Origin: Cyanobacteria bacterium FACHB-502
Lineage (GTDB): Bacteria > Cyanobacteriota > Cyanobacteriia > Elainellales > Elainellaceae
Length of the DNA: 64,000 bases
Assembly: GCA_014695325.1 (NCBI GenBank)
Contig: JACJNZ010000080.1
Coordinates: 92,182 to 156,181 of the forward strand
Direction: 5' to 3'
Positions 26,375-34,184 of this stretch are shown in pieces. The position numbers were made by a program, and so were the translations under genes. Each line of letters starts with the position of its first letter. Position 1 is the first letter of the stretch. The notes under the pieces are model-generated. The model saw nothing but the letters and a program-made list of their open reading frames with translations. It had not been told where the DNA came from and ran no database searches.

Positions 26375-27061
26375 ATGAAGCTTGTTATCCAGGGCAAAAA
26401 CATCGAAATTACTGACTCGATTCGTGAATACGTCCATCAGAAAATTGAGAAAGCCGTCAGCCATTATCAGCATCTCACAATGGAAGTGGACGTTCACCTG
26501 TCAGTTGCCCGCAACCCCCGGATAAACCCAAATCAGACCGCAGAAGTTACGATTTACGCCAATGGCACAGTTGTGCGTGCTGAAGAAAGCAGTGAAAACC
26601 TCTACGCCAGCCTAGATCTTGTCGCCAATAAAATTGCCCGTCAGCTTCGCAAATTTAAGGAAAAACGCTACGAACAGGATCGTGCACCCGTGAAAGCCAC
26701 TGCGGTGATTGAAGAGAAACCCGTCGCTGCGACTTTGATTGACACCGATCGCACCCCAGAACTACCTGCAGAAGTGGTGCGAATGAAATACTTCGCAATG
26801 CCGCCGATGACCATTCAGCAGGCACTAGAGCAGCTTGATCTGGTTGACCACGATTTCTTTATGTTCCGCAACATTGAAACAGGCGAAATCAACGTGATCT
26901 ACGAGCGCAATCATGGCGGCTATGGCGTGATTCAGCCTCGCAACGGCAACGGTCACACCAACGGCAAATTTGCCGAAATTGCTCATGCTCACCACCCCGA
27001 AAACGTAAATAGCAACGGATACGCAAACGGACACACGAACGGAAAAGTAAGCCAACCTTAA
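26375..27061 (+). CDS. lrtA: Long-form ribosome hibernation promoting factor (LrtA)
   Basis: 228 residues from the ATG at 26375, which has GGGGAGGAAG upstream; an earlier in-frame GTG is not conserved. N-terminal S30AE/HPF domain (about 1-105) with [20 protein letters not shown] and the [17 protein letters not shown] linker; C-terminal dimerisation domain (about 135-190) with [19 protein letters not shown] and [20 protein letters not shown]. It binds the 30S decoding centre and dimerises ribosomes in the dark or under starvation; lrtA was named as a light-repressed transcript. The final 40 residues add an unusual tail with two GHTNGK motifs and NGN runs. Confidence 0.95.
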   Translation: MKLVIQGKNIEITDSIREYVHQKIEKAVSHYQHLTMEVDVHLSVARNPRINPNQTAEVTIYANGTVVRAEESSENLYASLDLVANKIARQLRKFKEKRYEQDRAPVKATAVIEEKPVAATLIDTDRTPELPAEVVRMKYFAMPPMTIQQALEQLDLVDHDFFMFRNIETGEINVIYERNHGGYGVIQPRNGNGHTNGKFAEIAHAHHPENVNSNGYANGHTNGKVSQP

Positions 27062-27170
27062 GGGACTTCACTTCAGTCGAGGAGGGATTGGCTTTGATCG
27101 AAACCAGAGGACACTAGACTGGAAAGAAATTGTGCAGTCCTAGGTCTACCTATTCCTCCTCCAATTTTTT

Positions 27171-27839
27171 ATGTATACCTACGCTTTTCTGCATACGCCT
27201 AAGGCTCCTTTGGTGCTCATTAAGGGCATTAGCGGAACTTTAGAAACCGTGAAAGCCGATCGCCTCTTAGCAGTGGTTGAGCCTGAGCTCACAGTAGACT
27301 CTCTGCAAACCAACGATGAGCAGCTTATGCAGGCAGTCCTGAAGCATGATCGGATTATTTGCGATTTGTTTGCTCAGACAACGGTGCTGCCGCTGCGGTT
27401 TGGCACGTATTTTGTCTCGAAAGAAGCACTGCTGGCACATCTCACCGATCGTCAGACTCAGTATCTCGATCAGCTTGCTCGACTGGATGGCAAAGCCGAG
27501 TATTTGCTGAAGCTAATTCCAAAACAGGAGCCAGAAACGGTGATCGCCCCGAATCTAAAGGGCAAAGACTATTTTCTGGCAAAGAAGCAGCGCATTCAGG
27601 AGCAGGCAGACTGGCAGCAGCAGCAGCAAATCGAGCGATTGAATCTGATGCAGCATTTCACCGAAGCCGGAATTTTGCATCAGGCGGTTGAGAGTCGGGA
27701 GGGGATTGAGCGGCTTTATTTGTTGGGAGATCGATCGGGCGAGGAAAAGCTGCGGGGGGTGCTGGCAGGCTGGCAGGCGCAGTGTTTACGCTGGGAGTTA
27801 GATTTGAGCGGAGCTTTGCCGCTTTATCATTTTGTTTAA
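27171..27839 (+). CDS. GvpL/GvpF-family protein (orphan)
   Basis: A 222-residue protein. MYTYAFLHTPKAPLVL, AVLKHDRIICDLFAQTTVLPLRFGTYFVSKE and the two-domain alpha/beta layout fit gas vesicle accessory proteins GvpF/GvpL; ..VLPLRFGT.. is diagnostic. In gas-vesicle clusters these help start shell assembly by binding GvpA. No gvpA, gvpC, gvpN or other gas-vesicle gene is in the window, so a separate role is likely. It lies 110 bp after lrtA on the same strand. A Q-rich stretch occurs near residue 143. The stop is inside a 14-bp tandem duplication. Confidence 0.85.
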   Translation: MYTYAFLHTPKAPLVLIKGISGTLETVKADRLLAVVEPELTVDSLQTNDEQLMQAVLKHDRIICDLFAQTTVLPLRFGTYFVSKEALLAHLTDRQTQYLDQLARLDGKAEYLLKLIPKQEPETVIAPNLKGKDYFLAKKQRIQEQADWQQQQQIERLNLMQHFTEAGILHQAVESREGIERLYLLGDRSGEEKLRGVLAGWQAQCLRWELDLSGALPLYHFV

Positions 27840-27858
27840 CTCTATTTGTTTAGCTCTA
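27831..27858 (+). repeat. Tandem duplication spanning the GvpL/F stop codon
   Basis: Contiguous 14-bp copies TTTGTTTAACTCTA (27831-27844) and TTTGTTTAGCTCTA (27845-27858), one mismatch. The TAA stop is at 27837-27839; the second copy carries TAG at the same place. Confidence 0.85.
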
Positions 27859-27912
27859 TCATTTTTTCCAGAACACTTTGTCTAGAACAATGAGCTTCGT
27901 TTTCGGCTTTTC

Positions 27913-27940
27913 AGCCCCTAAATTCCCATTCTGGGGACTC
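27913..27940 (-). repeat. Dispersed AAAGTCCCCC repeat, short copy
   Basis: Minus-strand reading GAGTCCCCAGAATGGGAATT then TAGGGGCT. It sits between convergent genes, 9 bp from the stop of the ClC gene, and its hairpin could act as a terminator. Confidence 0.6.
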
Positions 27941-27948
27941 TGAATGTT

Positions 27949-30639
27949 CTACAGCTTAAATAATCCTTCTTCCTGAGGCGTAATTTCCCCTCTAACAATA
28001 ATCACTGTACGGTTTGTATTGCGAGCGATCGACTCTGGAATATTGCCTTTGATCACCTGCTGAAGCAGTCCCTCGCGGCTGGCTCCCAGCATAATGACAT
28101 CGCAGCGTTCGGAGCGCGCAAGGTCAAGAATGGTGTCAGAAATCGATCGTCCACAGAGCGATCGGGCTGTGACCGGGCAGGGGAGTTTGAGCGTGACTTC
28201 GGCAAAAAGCTGCTTCAGGTAGGCAGTGTCGTGGCTGGAGGGCGTGTCGTCAAACACTTGACAGAGATGAACATCGGGCTTGGTTGAAAGCATGGTGAGG
28301 GTAGGAAGTAACCGCACAGCTTGCTGGGCATTAGGTCCGCCTGCGACAGGAATTAGCCAGCGATCGAATTTGACGATATCGCCGAGCTTCACCATCATCA
28401 CTTCGCAGTCTGCCTGCCGAATCACGGTGTCTACAATGTTGCCAAACACGCGCCCTGGCGAAGTCGTGCTGCCTTTCCAGCCCATCAGGAGCAGATCGAT
28501 ATGGCGTTCCTCGATCGCTTCTAAAATTGCCTGAGCTGAATCGTGTGCCAACCGTACCTGCGTATGAATAGGGACTTCTGAGGCGCGTCCGATTTGCTCT
28601 GCTCGTTTCAGCAGTTTGCGGCTATTAGTAGTGCGAATGCTGGCTTCTGAAGGCGAAGTTCCACGCGGTACACACACCACCTGAAGACATTCCAGCTCGT
28701 AGTCTCGTTCACGGGCGATCGTTGCTGCTAGGCGCAGGAGCAGGGGAGCGGTATGGGGATTGCTAAGCGGTACGAGGAGCCGTCCTTTTCCGGTAGCGGG
28801 CGATCGGGTTTGGTAAACCACGTAGGAGGGTTCAGGCTGGGGACCGAAGGATTTATTCTCACCGCTAATCTGGTCTGCTTCGGCACGAATAATATCGGCG
28901 CGGGTGATAATGCCGACGAGCTTTTGTCCTTCGGTAACGGGCAGACGACTCAGCTTAAAGCGATTGAGCAAAAACAAAACGTGGGTGAGGCGATCGGTGG
29001 GGGAAACAGTGACGGGCTGCGGGGTCATGATATCGGCGAGTATTGCAGGCTGCCCCGTGGGAGCATGGCGCGAAGCAAAGCTGTTCCCCGCATGGGGTAG
29101 TCGGTCTGCCAGGTCGCTCTGGGTGACAATGCCAATGAGTTTGCCGTTCGTCATGACCGGAAAGCCGCGATGGTGCGATCGAGAAAATGCCTGCACGACT
29201 TCGGGCAAGCTGAGGTTGCTGTCTAGCGTTTCGACTCGTCGCTGCATCAGGTCGGCTGCTTTTAGCTCTGTCCAGGCTCCGCTCTTGGTAACGTATTTGT
29301 CGAGGTGAATGCCGTTCCAGGCAAGCAAGCGCGTGTAAATCGAACCACTGGCAATGCGATCGGTAATCAGGTAGGCGATCACCGAACCGATCATCAGCGG
29401 CAGCACTAGATTAAAGTCCGTGGTGATTTCAAAAACAATGACGATCGCCGTAATGGGTCCACGGGTGACAGCACTAAAAAATGCGCCCATTCCTGCCAGC
29501 GCATAGGTTGATGGATCGCTAATGCCAGCGGGAAAGCCGAGCGGAATGCCCACCATTGTTTCGAGCGTTTGTGCCCCATAGCCCACCAGATGCCCTAATG
29601 CCGCACCCAGCAGCAGAGCCGGAGCAAATAGCCCACCCGGTGTCCCGGCTCCATAGGCCAGCAAAGTCAAGCAGAACTTAATCACAAACGCTAGCAGGGT
29701 CAGATGCCAGGGCGCATCGCCCGTACTCAAAAACTCTTGCAGCCCCGAATTATCGCGAAACTCCGGCGGCAAAATCACCACGACTGCCCCTGAAATCAGC
29801 CCTGCTAAGCCAATCTTCATTGGCAGGCTCAACCGAGTTCCCCAGGGAAGCTCCCGCCGAAATAGTGCCAGGCTGGCAAAAATCCCCTGGCTAAACAGTC
29901 CGCCCAGCAGCCCCGCCAGCAATCCCAAAATCAGAAAAAACGGCACATCCTGAAGCGAAAAGCTGACCTGCGACTCGGTGACGATCGAATTCAGATTCAA
30001 CCCCTGCCCACCAATTAGCCGCGACACGACCGCTCCAATAAACGAAGCCAGAATCGCCGTCCCCAGCGTCAGCCCGGAAAAATCCTGCAAAAACTCCTCC
30101 ACGACAAACAGCACCCCGGCGATCGGCGCATTAAACCCTGCCGCCAACCCCGCTGCTGCCCCTGCCGCAATCAACTGTCTGCGATATTCGGGCGACGTGG
30201 GAATCCACTGACTCAACTGGGCTGCCAGAGCCGCACCGACCTGCACCGTCGGACCCTGCCGCCCCAGATTTAACCCGGAGCCAACTGCCAGAATTACGCT
30301 GACCAGCTTTATCGCCGCCACACGTAGATTAAGAGCGATCGGCACATTTGCCAAAGCCGCTTTCACCTGAGGAATGCCACTTCCTGCCGCTTCGGGAGCC
30401 AGCCGCTCGATCAGCCAGCCCGATAACACGCCGCCCACCAAGCCGATCGCAGGCAAAACAAACCAGACAGGCATCTGATAAGACAACTGCACCCGCCAAC
30501 TGCCTACGAAGCCAATACCCCACTTCAGCACGACAGCAGACAGCCCGGAAACCACCCCGATAACACAGGCTTCAAAAATTGCCAGCTTCGAGCCAGACAT
30601 CAGGGAGCGAAACCGATTTGGCAGGGTGAGATAGCCCAT
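27949..30639 (-). CDS. ClC-family chloride channel/transporter with CBS pair and two USP domains
   Basis: An 896-residue protein. ClC membrane domain (about 15-430): GSGIP at 86-90, GRQGP at 126-130, FNAPIAGVLFVVEEFLQDF, GTPGGLFAPALLLGAALG and the inner-gate tyrosine in SGSIYTRLL. Then a CBS pair (about 460-590; LMQRRVETLDSN and IMTPQPVTVSPTD) and two tandem universal stress protein domains (about 618-755 and 760-890; first with LLLMGWKGSTTSPGRVFGNIVDTVI). The gating glutamate of GREGP is glutamine (Q128, codon CAG), while the internal proton glutamates (VEE) are kept. It moves Cl- or similar anions; CBS and USP parts suggest nucleotide control. First of a run of minus-strand genes read toward it. 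Confidence 0.93.
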   Translation of the reverse strand: MGYLTLPNRFRSLMSGSKLAIFEACVIGVVSGLSAVVLKWGIGFVGSWRVQLSYQMPVWFVLPAIGLVGGVLSGWLIERLAPEAAGSGIPQVKAALANVPIALNLRVAAIKLVSVILAVGSGLNLGRQGPTVQVGAALAAQLSQWIPTSPEYRRQLIAAGAAAGLAAGFNAPIAGVLFVVEEFLQDFSGLTLGTAILASFIGAVVSRLIGGQGLNLNSIVTESQVSFSLQDVPFFLILGLLAGLLGGLFSQGIFASLALFRRELPWGTRLSLPMKIGLAGLISGAVVVILPPEFRDNSGLQEFLSTGDAPWHLTLLAFVIKFCLTLLAYGAGTPGGLFAPALLLGAALGHLVGYGAQTLETMVGIPLGFPAGISDPSTYALAGMGAFFSAVTRGPITAIVIVFEITTDFNLVLPLMIGSVIAYLITDRIASGSIYTRLLAWNGIHLDKYVTKSGAWTELKAADLMQRRVETLDSNLSLPEVVQAFSRSHHRGFPVMTNGKLIGIVTQSDLADRLPHAGNSFASRHAPTGQPAILADIMTPQPVTVSPTDRLTHVLFLLNRFKLSRLPVTEGQKLVGIITRADIIRAEADQISGENKSFGPQPEPSYVVYQTRSPATGKGRLLVPLSNPHTAPLLLRLAATIARERDYELECLQVVCVPRGTSPSEASIRTTNSRKLLKRAEQIGRASEVPIHTQVRLAHDSAQAILEAIEERHIDLLLMGWKGSTTSPGRVFGNIVDTVIRQADCEVMMVKLGDIVKFDRWLIPVAGGPNAQQAVRLLPTLTMLSTKPDVHLCQVFDDTPSSHDTAYLKQLFAEVTLKLPCPVTARSLCGRSISDTILDLARSERCDVIMLGASREGLLQQVIKGNIPESIARNTNRTVIIVRGEITPQEEGLFKL

Positions 30640-30711
30640 GTTAGACCGCAGCAGAGGGAAAGCCTAAACTATCCTCATAGTGCCTGATTTATAACGAACT
30701 GTAACTATTGA

Positions 30712-31137
30712 CTAGGAGCTAACCTGACGGTATCTTGCCCATTCGCGATCGAGTGCCTGCTGCCATCGAGCAGCAAGTTCTAGATCCGTAAAGGGAACCT
30801 GAACAGACTCATTCGAGAGTTGAAACTCGATCGCCACCTGTTTGCTTTTCTCAGGCAAATTCGCCGGGTCGATCGTCTGGTCGTTTGCCTTGAGCCAAAT
30901 GGCCTGCACTTGCTGGAGCGAAAAGGTTTGCAGGTCTTTCATGCCTTTGCGAGTTGGTTTGCCCCAGGTGATTTCGCTGCCCTTTTGTCCCAAAACCGCG
31001 TAGATATCATACTTGGCGCGATCGAATCCCTCCGCCCAGAGTCGATACGCCTCTACTTTTTGATACTCGTTCCATCCTGCCCAGGCTAGCCCGATAAACA
31101 GCACCAGCAGCGGCAACCACAATAAACCCCGTTCCAT
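30712..31137 (-). CDS. Conserved membrane-anchored protein of unknown function
   Basis: A 141-residue protein. One N-terminal membrane helix (about 4-24, LLWLPLLVLFIGLAWAGW) is followed by a soluble domain with ITWGKPTRKGMKDLQTFSLQ, VQAIWLKANDQTIDP and VAIEFQLSNESVQVPFTDLE, a beta-rich pattern. I do not recognise a named domain. It lies 72 bp upstream of the ClC gene and 21 bp downstream of gshA, so it is probably co-transcribed with gshA. Gene-like composition throughout. Confidence 0.75.
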   Translation of the reverse strand: MERGLLWLPLLVLFIGLAWAGWNEYQKVEAYRLWAEGFDRAKYDIYAVLGQKGSEITWGKPTRKGMKDLQTFSLQQVQAIWLKANDQTIDPANLPEKSKQVAIEFQLSNESVQVPFTDLELAARWQQALDREWARYRQVSS

Positions 31138-31158
31138 CGCTAAAAACCAATAAAAGAA

Positions 31159-32307
31159 TCAGGCAACGAGCGGCTGACAAATTTCATCTGCCAGGACTAG
31201 CTCTTCGGCGGCGATCGTCTGAATCGCTTGCTTCATAACCGTCTCTGGGTCGTGACCCTGTTCAATTTGCTTTAGCCATCGCTGTGCCTCGTTGCCTTCA
31301 CGCAGGATTTTCTTCAGTGGCAGCAGGAAGCAGCTAAATCCCCCCTGTTTTGCCGTTCCCCAAACTTCCTGATACAGCTCCTCGATCCAGTCTCGTGCCA
31401 GAATTGTCCGCCCATCGCGCCAGTGTCGCAGTTCGGCATCGAGGCTGAGTTTGGCAGCGGCGGTTTCGTTGGCATCGGTAAGAGCGACCAGGGCTTCGGC
31501 TCGATCGCTAGCAGGCAAAAGGCTGGATTGAAGCGGGTCGAGTTCGGGGTGCTGAGCAATCTGGAGTATCCTTGCCTCTAGCAGTGCCGTGAGCGCGAGC
31601 AGGGCGATCGGGTCGGTCATCAAATCGCAGATTCGTAGCTCCAGACGGTTAAGGCTGTAGGGACGATGATCGCCATTCGGGCGCACCGAAGACCAGAGAT
31701 GACGGACATTTTGCATCGTGCCTTTTTCAAGCTGTGCTTCAGTCCAGTCGATATAGTGGCGATGGCTTTCAAATAAAGGCACATGGGCAGGTGTTTTGGG
31801 AAACAGTCCCCATCGGGTGGAATGAAACCCCGTGACGTTTCCATCCAGAAAAGGCGAGGCAGCACTGAGGGCAAGATACAAGGGAGCCTCGACGCGCACT
31901 AATCGACAGGCTCTCATCAACGTTTCTGGGTCACTAATGCCAATGTTGATGTGAATGCTGGCAGTCACGACCGTTGTGCCGTAGGTCTGCTCGATGTAGC
32001 TGTGGTAGGGATTGCCCGGATCAGAGCGATAAAACCGATCGCTCCCTGCCAAAGCCAATGTACTGCCGGGAATCAGCGTGTAGTTGCCCAACTGGTGCAA
32101 ATAAGCCCGCAGCTGACGACGAGGACGCACCAGCTCACACAGTAGCCGTTCATAACGATAAAGCGGAGCCGTCGTGTATTCCACATTGCGGCTATCTGGT
32201 TCGCGGACAAAGCCATGCAAATTAGCCACAATTTTGTCAGACAACCCGACGATTTCGCCATCTGGTGTGCCCGTGTACATTTCCACTTCAAAGCCTTTCG
32301 AGAGCAT
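31159..32307 (-). CDS. gshA: Glutamate-cysteine ligase, cyanobacterial type
   Basis: First enzyme of glutathione synthesis, joining glutamate and cysteine with ATP. 382 residues from the ATG at 32307, giving MLSKGFEVEMYTGTPDGEIV; the frame is open 66 codons further upstream but that stretch is not conserved. SRNVEYTTAPLYRYERLLCE, LIPGSTLALAGSDRFYRSDP, VTASIHINIGISDPE and the RPYSLNRLELRICDLM block are characteristic of the cyanobacterial GshA family, related to the GCS2 group. Glutathione synthetase (gshB) is not adjacent. It sits in a minus-strand run with a HAD phosphatase upstream and the small membrane protein downstream. Confidence 0.92.
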   Translation of the reverse strand: MLSKGFEVEMYTGTPDGEIVGLSDKIVANLHGFVREPDSRNVEYTTAPLYRYERLLCELVRPRRQLRAYLHQLGNYTLIPGSTLALAGSDRFYRSDPGNPYHSYIEQTYGTTVVTASIHINIGISDPETLMRACRLVRVEAPLYLALSAASPFLDGNVTGFHSTRWGLFPKTPAHVPLFESHRHYIDWTEAQLEKGTMQNVRHLWSSVRPNGDHRPYSLNRLELRICDLMTDPIALLALTALLEARILQIAQHPELDPLQSSLLPASDRAEALVALTDANETAAAKLSLDAELRHWRDGRTILARDWIEELYQEVWGTAKQGGFSCFLLPLKKILREGNEAQRWLKQIEQGHDPETVMKQAIQTIAAEELVLADEICQPLVA

Positions 32308-32434
32308 GGAGAAATTGCCTCTAGTCACAGTTCTATTGTCTCGGAAAAGGAGTCGGCTGCATCGTTCTACCGGGGCACTCCGACAGGGGGAAGTCACCAG
32401 GCGAATTTGCAGCATGCCCAAGCGGAAGTCCCAT

Positions 32435-33109
32435 TTATGCTGGGAGACTGCTTTGCATTGCCTGCTCAAGCACAGGAAACAGATCAGGCGCAGTAAAGTT
32501 ATCAATCACCAGAAACGCGCCCAGGTCGTACAGCTTTTGTGGCTCGTGTGTGGATGCAATCCCCACGGTTGGAATGCCTGCGGCAACAGCAGAGCGAATT
32601 CCAGAGGGCGAATCTTCAAAGGCGATCGTCTCGCTTGCTGTCACTCCAAGCTGATCGAGCGCAGCCAGATAAGGCATTGGATCGGGTTTACCACGCGGCA
32701 GCTCATCTCCCAGCACCACCAAGGGAAATTCGCTGTCCAGGTGCAGAACTCCCAGCATAAATTCCACATTTTCGAGTGGAGCGTTGGTCACGATCGCCCG
32801 CTTGAGCTGATGCTGCTCCGTCCATCTCAATACTTCTAGCAGTCCAGGCATGGGCTGAAGCACCGTGGCAGCCTGCTGTCGAAACATCGCTTCTTTGCGT
32901 TCACCGAGTTCGTCACCTTCAGCGATCGTCAACTGCGGCAAAATTTCCGGCACAATTTCCTGATTGCGTCTGCCGCTAAATTTAGCGCGATAGGTGGGGC
33001 GATCGATCGTGATGCCATAGGAAAGCAGGATCGATTGCCAGTTTTGAAAGTGAACTGGGTCGGTGTCTGCCATCGTTCCATCGAGGTCAAACAGCAAAGC
33101 CTTGAGCAT
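32435..33109 (-). CDS. HAD-superfamily hydrolase, beta-phosphoglucomutase-like
   Basis: A 224-residue protein. Motif I is LLFDLDGTMADTDPVH (nucleophile D8, D10), motif II is AIVTNAP, motif III lysine is in PRGKPDPMPY, and motif IV is AFEDSPSGIRSAVAAGI. A helical cap follows motif I (subclass IA), as in beta-phosphoglucomutases and phosphoglycolate phosphatases. Substrate is not fixed by sequence. It lies 127 bp upstream of gshA and 20 bp downstream of the tautomerase gene, so shares a transcript with the latter. Confidence 0.9.
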   Translation of the reverse strand: MLKALLFDLDGTMADTDPVHFQNWQSILLSYGITIDRPTYRAKFSGRRNQEIVPEILPQLTIAEGDELGERKEAMFRQQAATVLQPMPGLLEVLRWTEQHQLKRAIVTNAPLENVEFMLGVLHLDSEFPLVVLGDELPRGKPDPMPYLAALDQLGVTASETIAFEDSPSGIRSAVAAGIPTVGIASTHEPQKLYDLGAFLVIDNFTAPDLFPVLEQAMQSSLPA

Positions 33110-33129
33110 GAATTTTTCCTAGGAAACGC

Positions 33130-33480
33130 TTAAAAAGTCGAGCTATTCCAGCCCCACATTGCCCCTTTTGAATCCGCAAACTCAATATAGGTACGGTTTG
33201 CAGGAACACCGAGGCTCTGATGCACTTGGGTGCAAAAATCCTGGCTCATTGCTTTGGTTTGCGTCGGACTCATCGAACCTACACTCTTGATTTCGATGTA
33301 GCACGTCGGGTCAGTCGTTCCGGCAAAGGTCATAGACACACCCGACTCAAACGCCGTCATCACGTAGGATTCTGGCTTGCCCAAATGCTTAGCGAGCGCG
33401 GCAGACAACTGCTTAAGCAACGCTTCGACCCGGAGGCGATCGGGCGAGTCAACCGAGGTTTGAATTTTGATTAGGGGCAT
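33130..33480 (-). CDS. MIF/phenylpyruvate tautomerase-like protein
   Basis: A 116-residue member of the tautomerase superfamily, MIF branch. The start at 33480 is chosen because it gives MPLIKIQTSV, placing the catalytic N-terminal proline directly after the removed Met; an earlier ATG at 33489 would bury it. The active-site lysine region reads LGKPESYVMTAFE, and the C-terminus has TYIEFADSKGAMWGWNSSTF, both MIF-like. Likely tautomerises phenylpyruvate-type keto-enols as a trimer; physiological role in cyanobacteria is unknown. Packed 20-24 bp from its neighbours in a likely operon with the HAD and flavin reductase genes. Confidence 0.9.
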   Translation of the reverse strand: MPLIKIQTSVDSPDRLRVEALLKQLSAALAKHLGKPESYVMTAFESGVSMTFAGTTDPTCYIEIKSVGSMSPTQTKAMSQDFCTQVHQSLGVPANRTYIEFADSKGAMWGWNSSTF

Positions 33481-33504
33481 ATTGCACAAGTTCCTTTGCG
33501 ATTG

Positions 33505-33984
33505 CTAGCCGCCGTACTGCCAGCCTGTGCTTTCCAGCAGCAGCGGATCACCGTCTCGATGCACCCCAGCCGCAATCACCTCACCCACAAAAACGGTGTG
33601 ATCGCCCTGTTCGACTGACCCCACGACGCGGCATTCGACATAGCCCAGGGTGTCGGAAATAATCGGACAGCCCGTTTCGCCCAGATAGAATTCGACATCT
33701 TCAAACTTATTGCCGATCCGTCGCTGAGGCTTAAAAAACTTCTGCGCCAGCTCCTTTTGCCCCGCTTCTAAAATACTGAGCGCAAAAACCTGGCTTGACT
33801 TGATCATGGCGTGCGATCGCGAGTCTTGCTTGACACAGTTGATCACAAGCGGCGGTTGAAACGAACCCTGCATCACCCAGCTTGCAGTAAAGCCATTGAC
33901 CTCTTCACCCTCTTTCACGCCACAGATATAAAGTCCGTGAGGAATTTTCCGCAGTATTGTCTTTTTTGCCTGTTCGTCTAGCAA
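33505..33984 (-). CDS. Flavin reductase-like FMN-binding protein
   Basis: About 159 residues from a TTG at 33984 with GGAG 9 nt upstream, giving MLDEQAKKTILRKIPHGLYI, the usual N-terminus of cyanobacterial flavin reductases; a longer TTG start at 34032 is possible. FMN-binding split-barrel motifs: GFTASWVMQGSFQPPLV, SRSHAMIKSSQVFALSIL, YVECRVVGSVEQGDHTVFVGEV and C-terminal LLESTGWQYGG. The same domain forms the C-terminal part of flavodiiron proteins; here it is free-standing. It likely uses NAD(P)H to reduce FMN. First gene of the tautomerase/HAD run. Confidence 0.88.
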   Translation of the reverse strand: MLDEQAKKTILRKIPHGLYICGVKEGEEVNGFTASWVMQGSFQPPLVINCVKQDSRSHAMIKSSQVFALSILEAGQKELAQKFFKPQRRIGNKFEDVEFYLGETGCPIISDTLGYVECRVVGSVEQGDHTVFVGEVIAAGVHRDGDPLLLESTGWQYGG

Positions 33985-34152
33985 GGCGGTGTTCTCCGAT
34001 CGCGCTACATCGGATAGTGTATCGCATTCCAAATCGGGTTCTCAGGGTTCTGTCTAGTTCCGCTAATTGAAACGACCGCCCATTACTGCTCTAATTCCTT
34101 GAAGGTGAGAAGCCTTCTCACAGGGGTTGTTGGAGTCATGAGTTTTTTCCCC

Positions 34153-34184
34153 CTTTAAACTTAAGCAACTTTAAACTTGAGCAA
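34153..34184 (-). repeat. Tandem duplication spanning the BcsA-like gene stop codon
   Basis: Contiguous 16-bp plus-strand copies CTTTAAACTTAAGCAA (34153-34168) and CTTTAAACTTGAGCAA (34169-34184), one mismatch. The stop complement TTA is at 34171-34173 in the second copy. Confidence 0.9.

Noticed and set aside
32174..32839. Plus-strand open frame of 221 codons
   Set aside because: Antisense to gshA and the HAD gene, with no domain. The overlapping minus-strand frames carry clear motifs.
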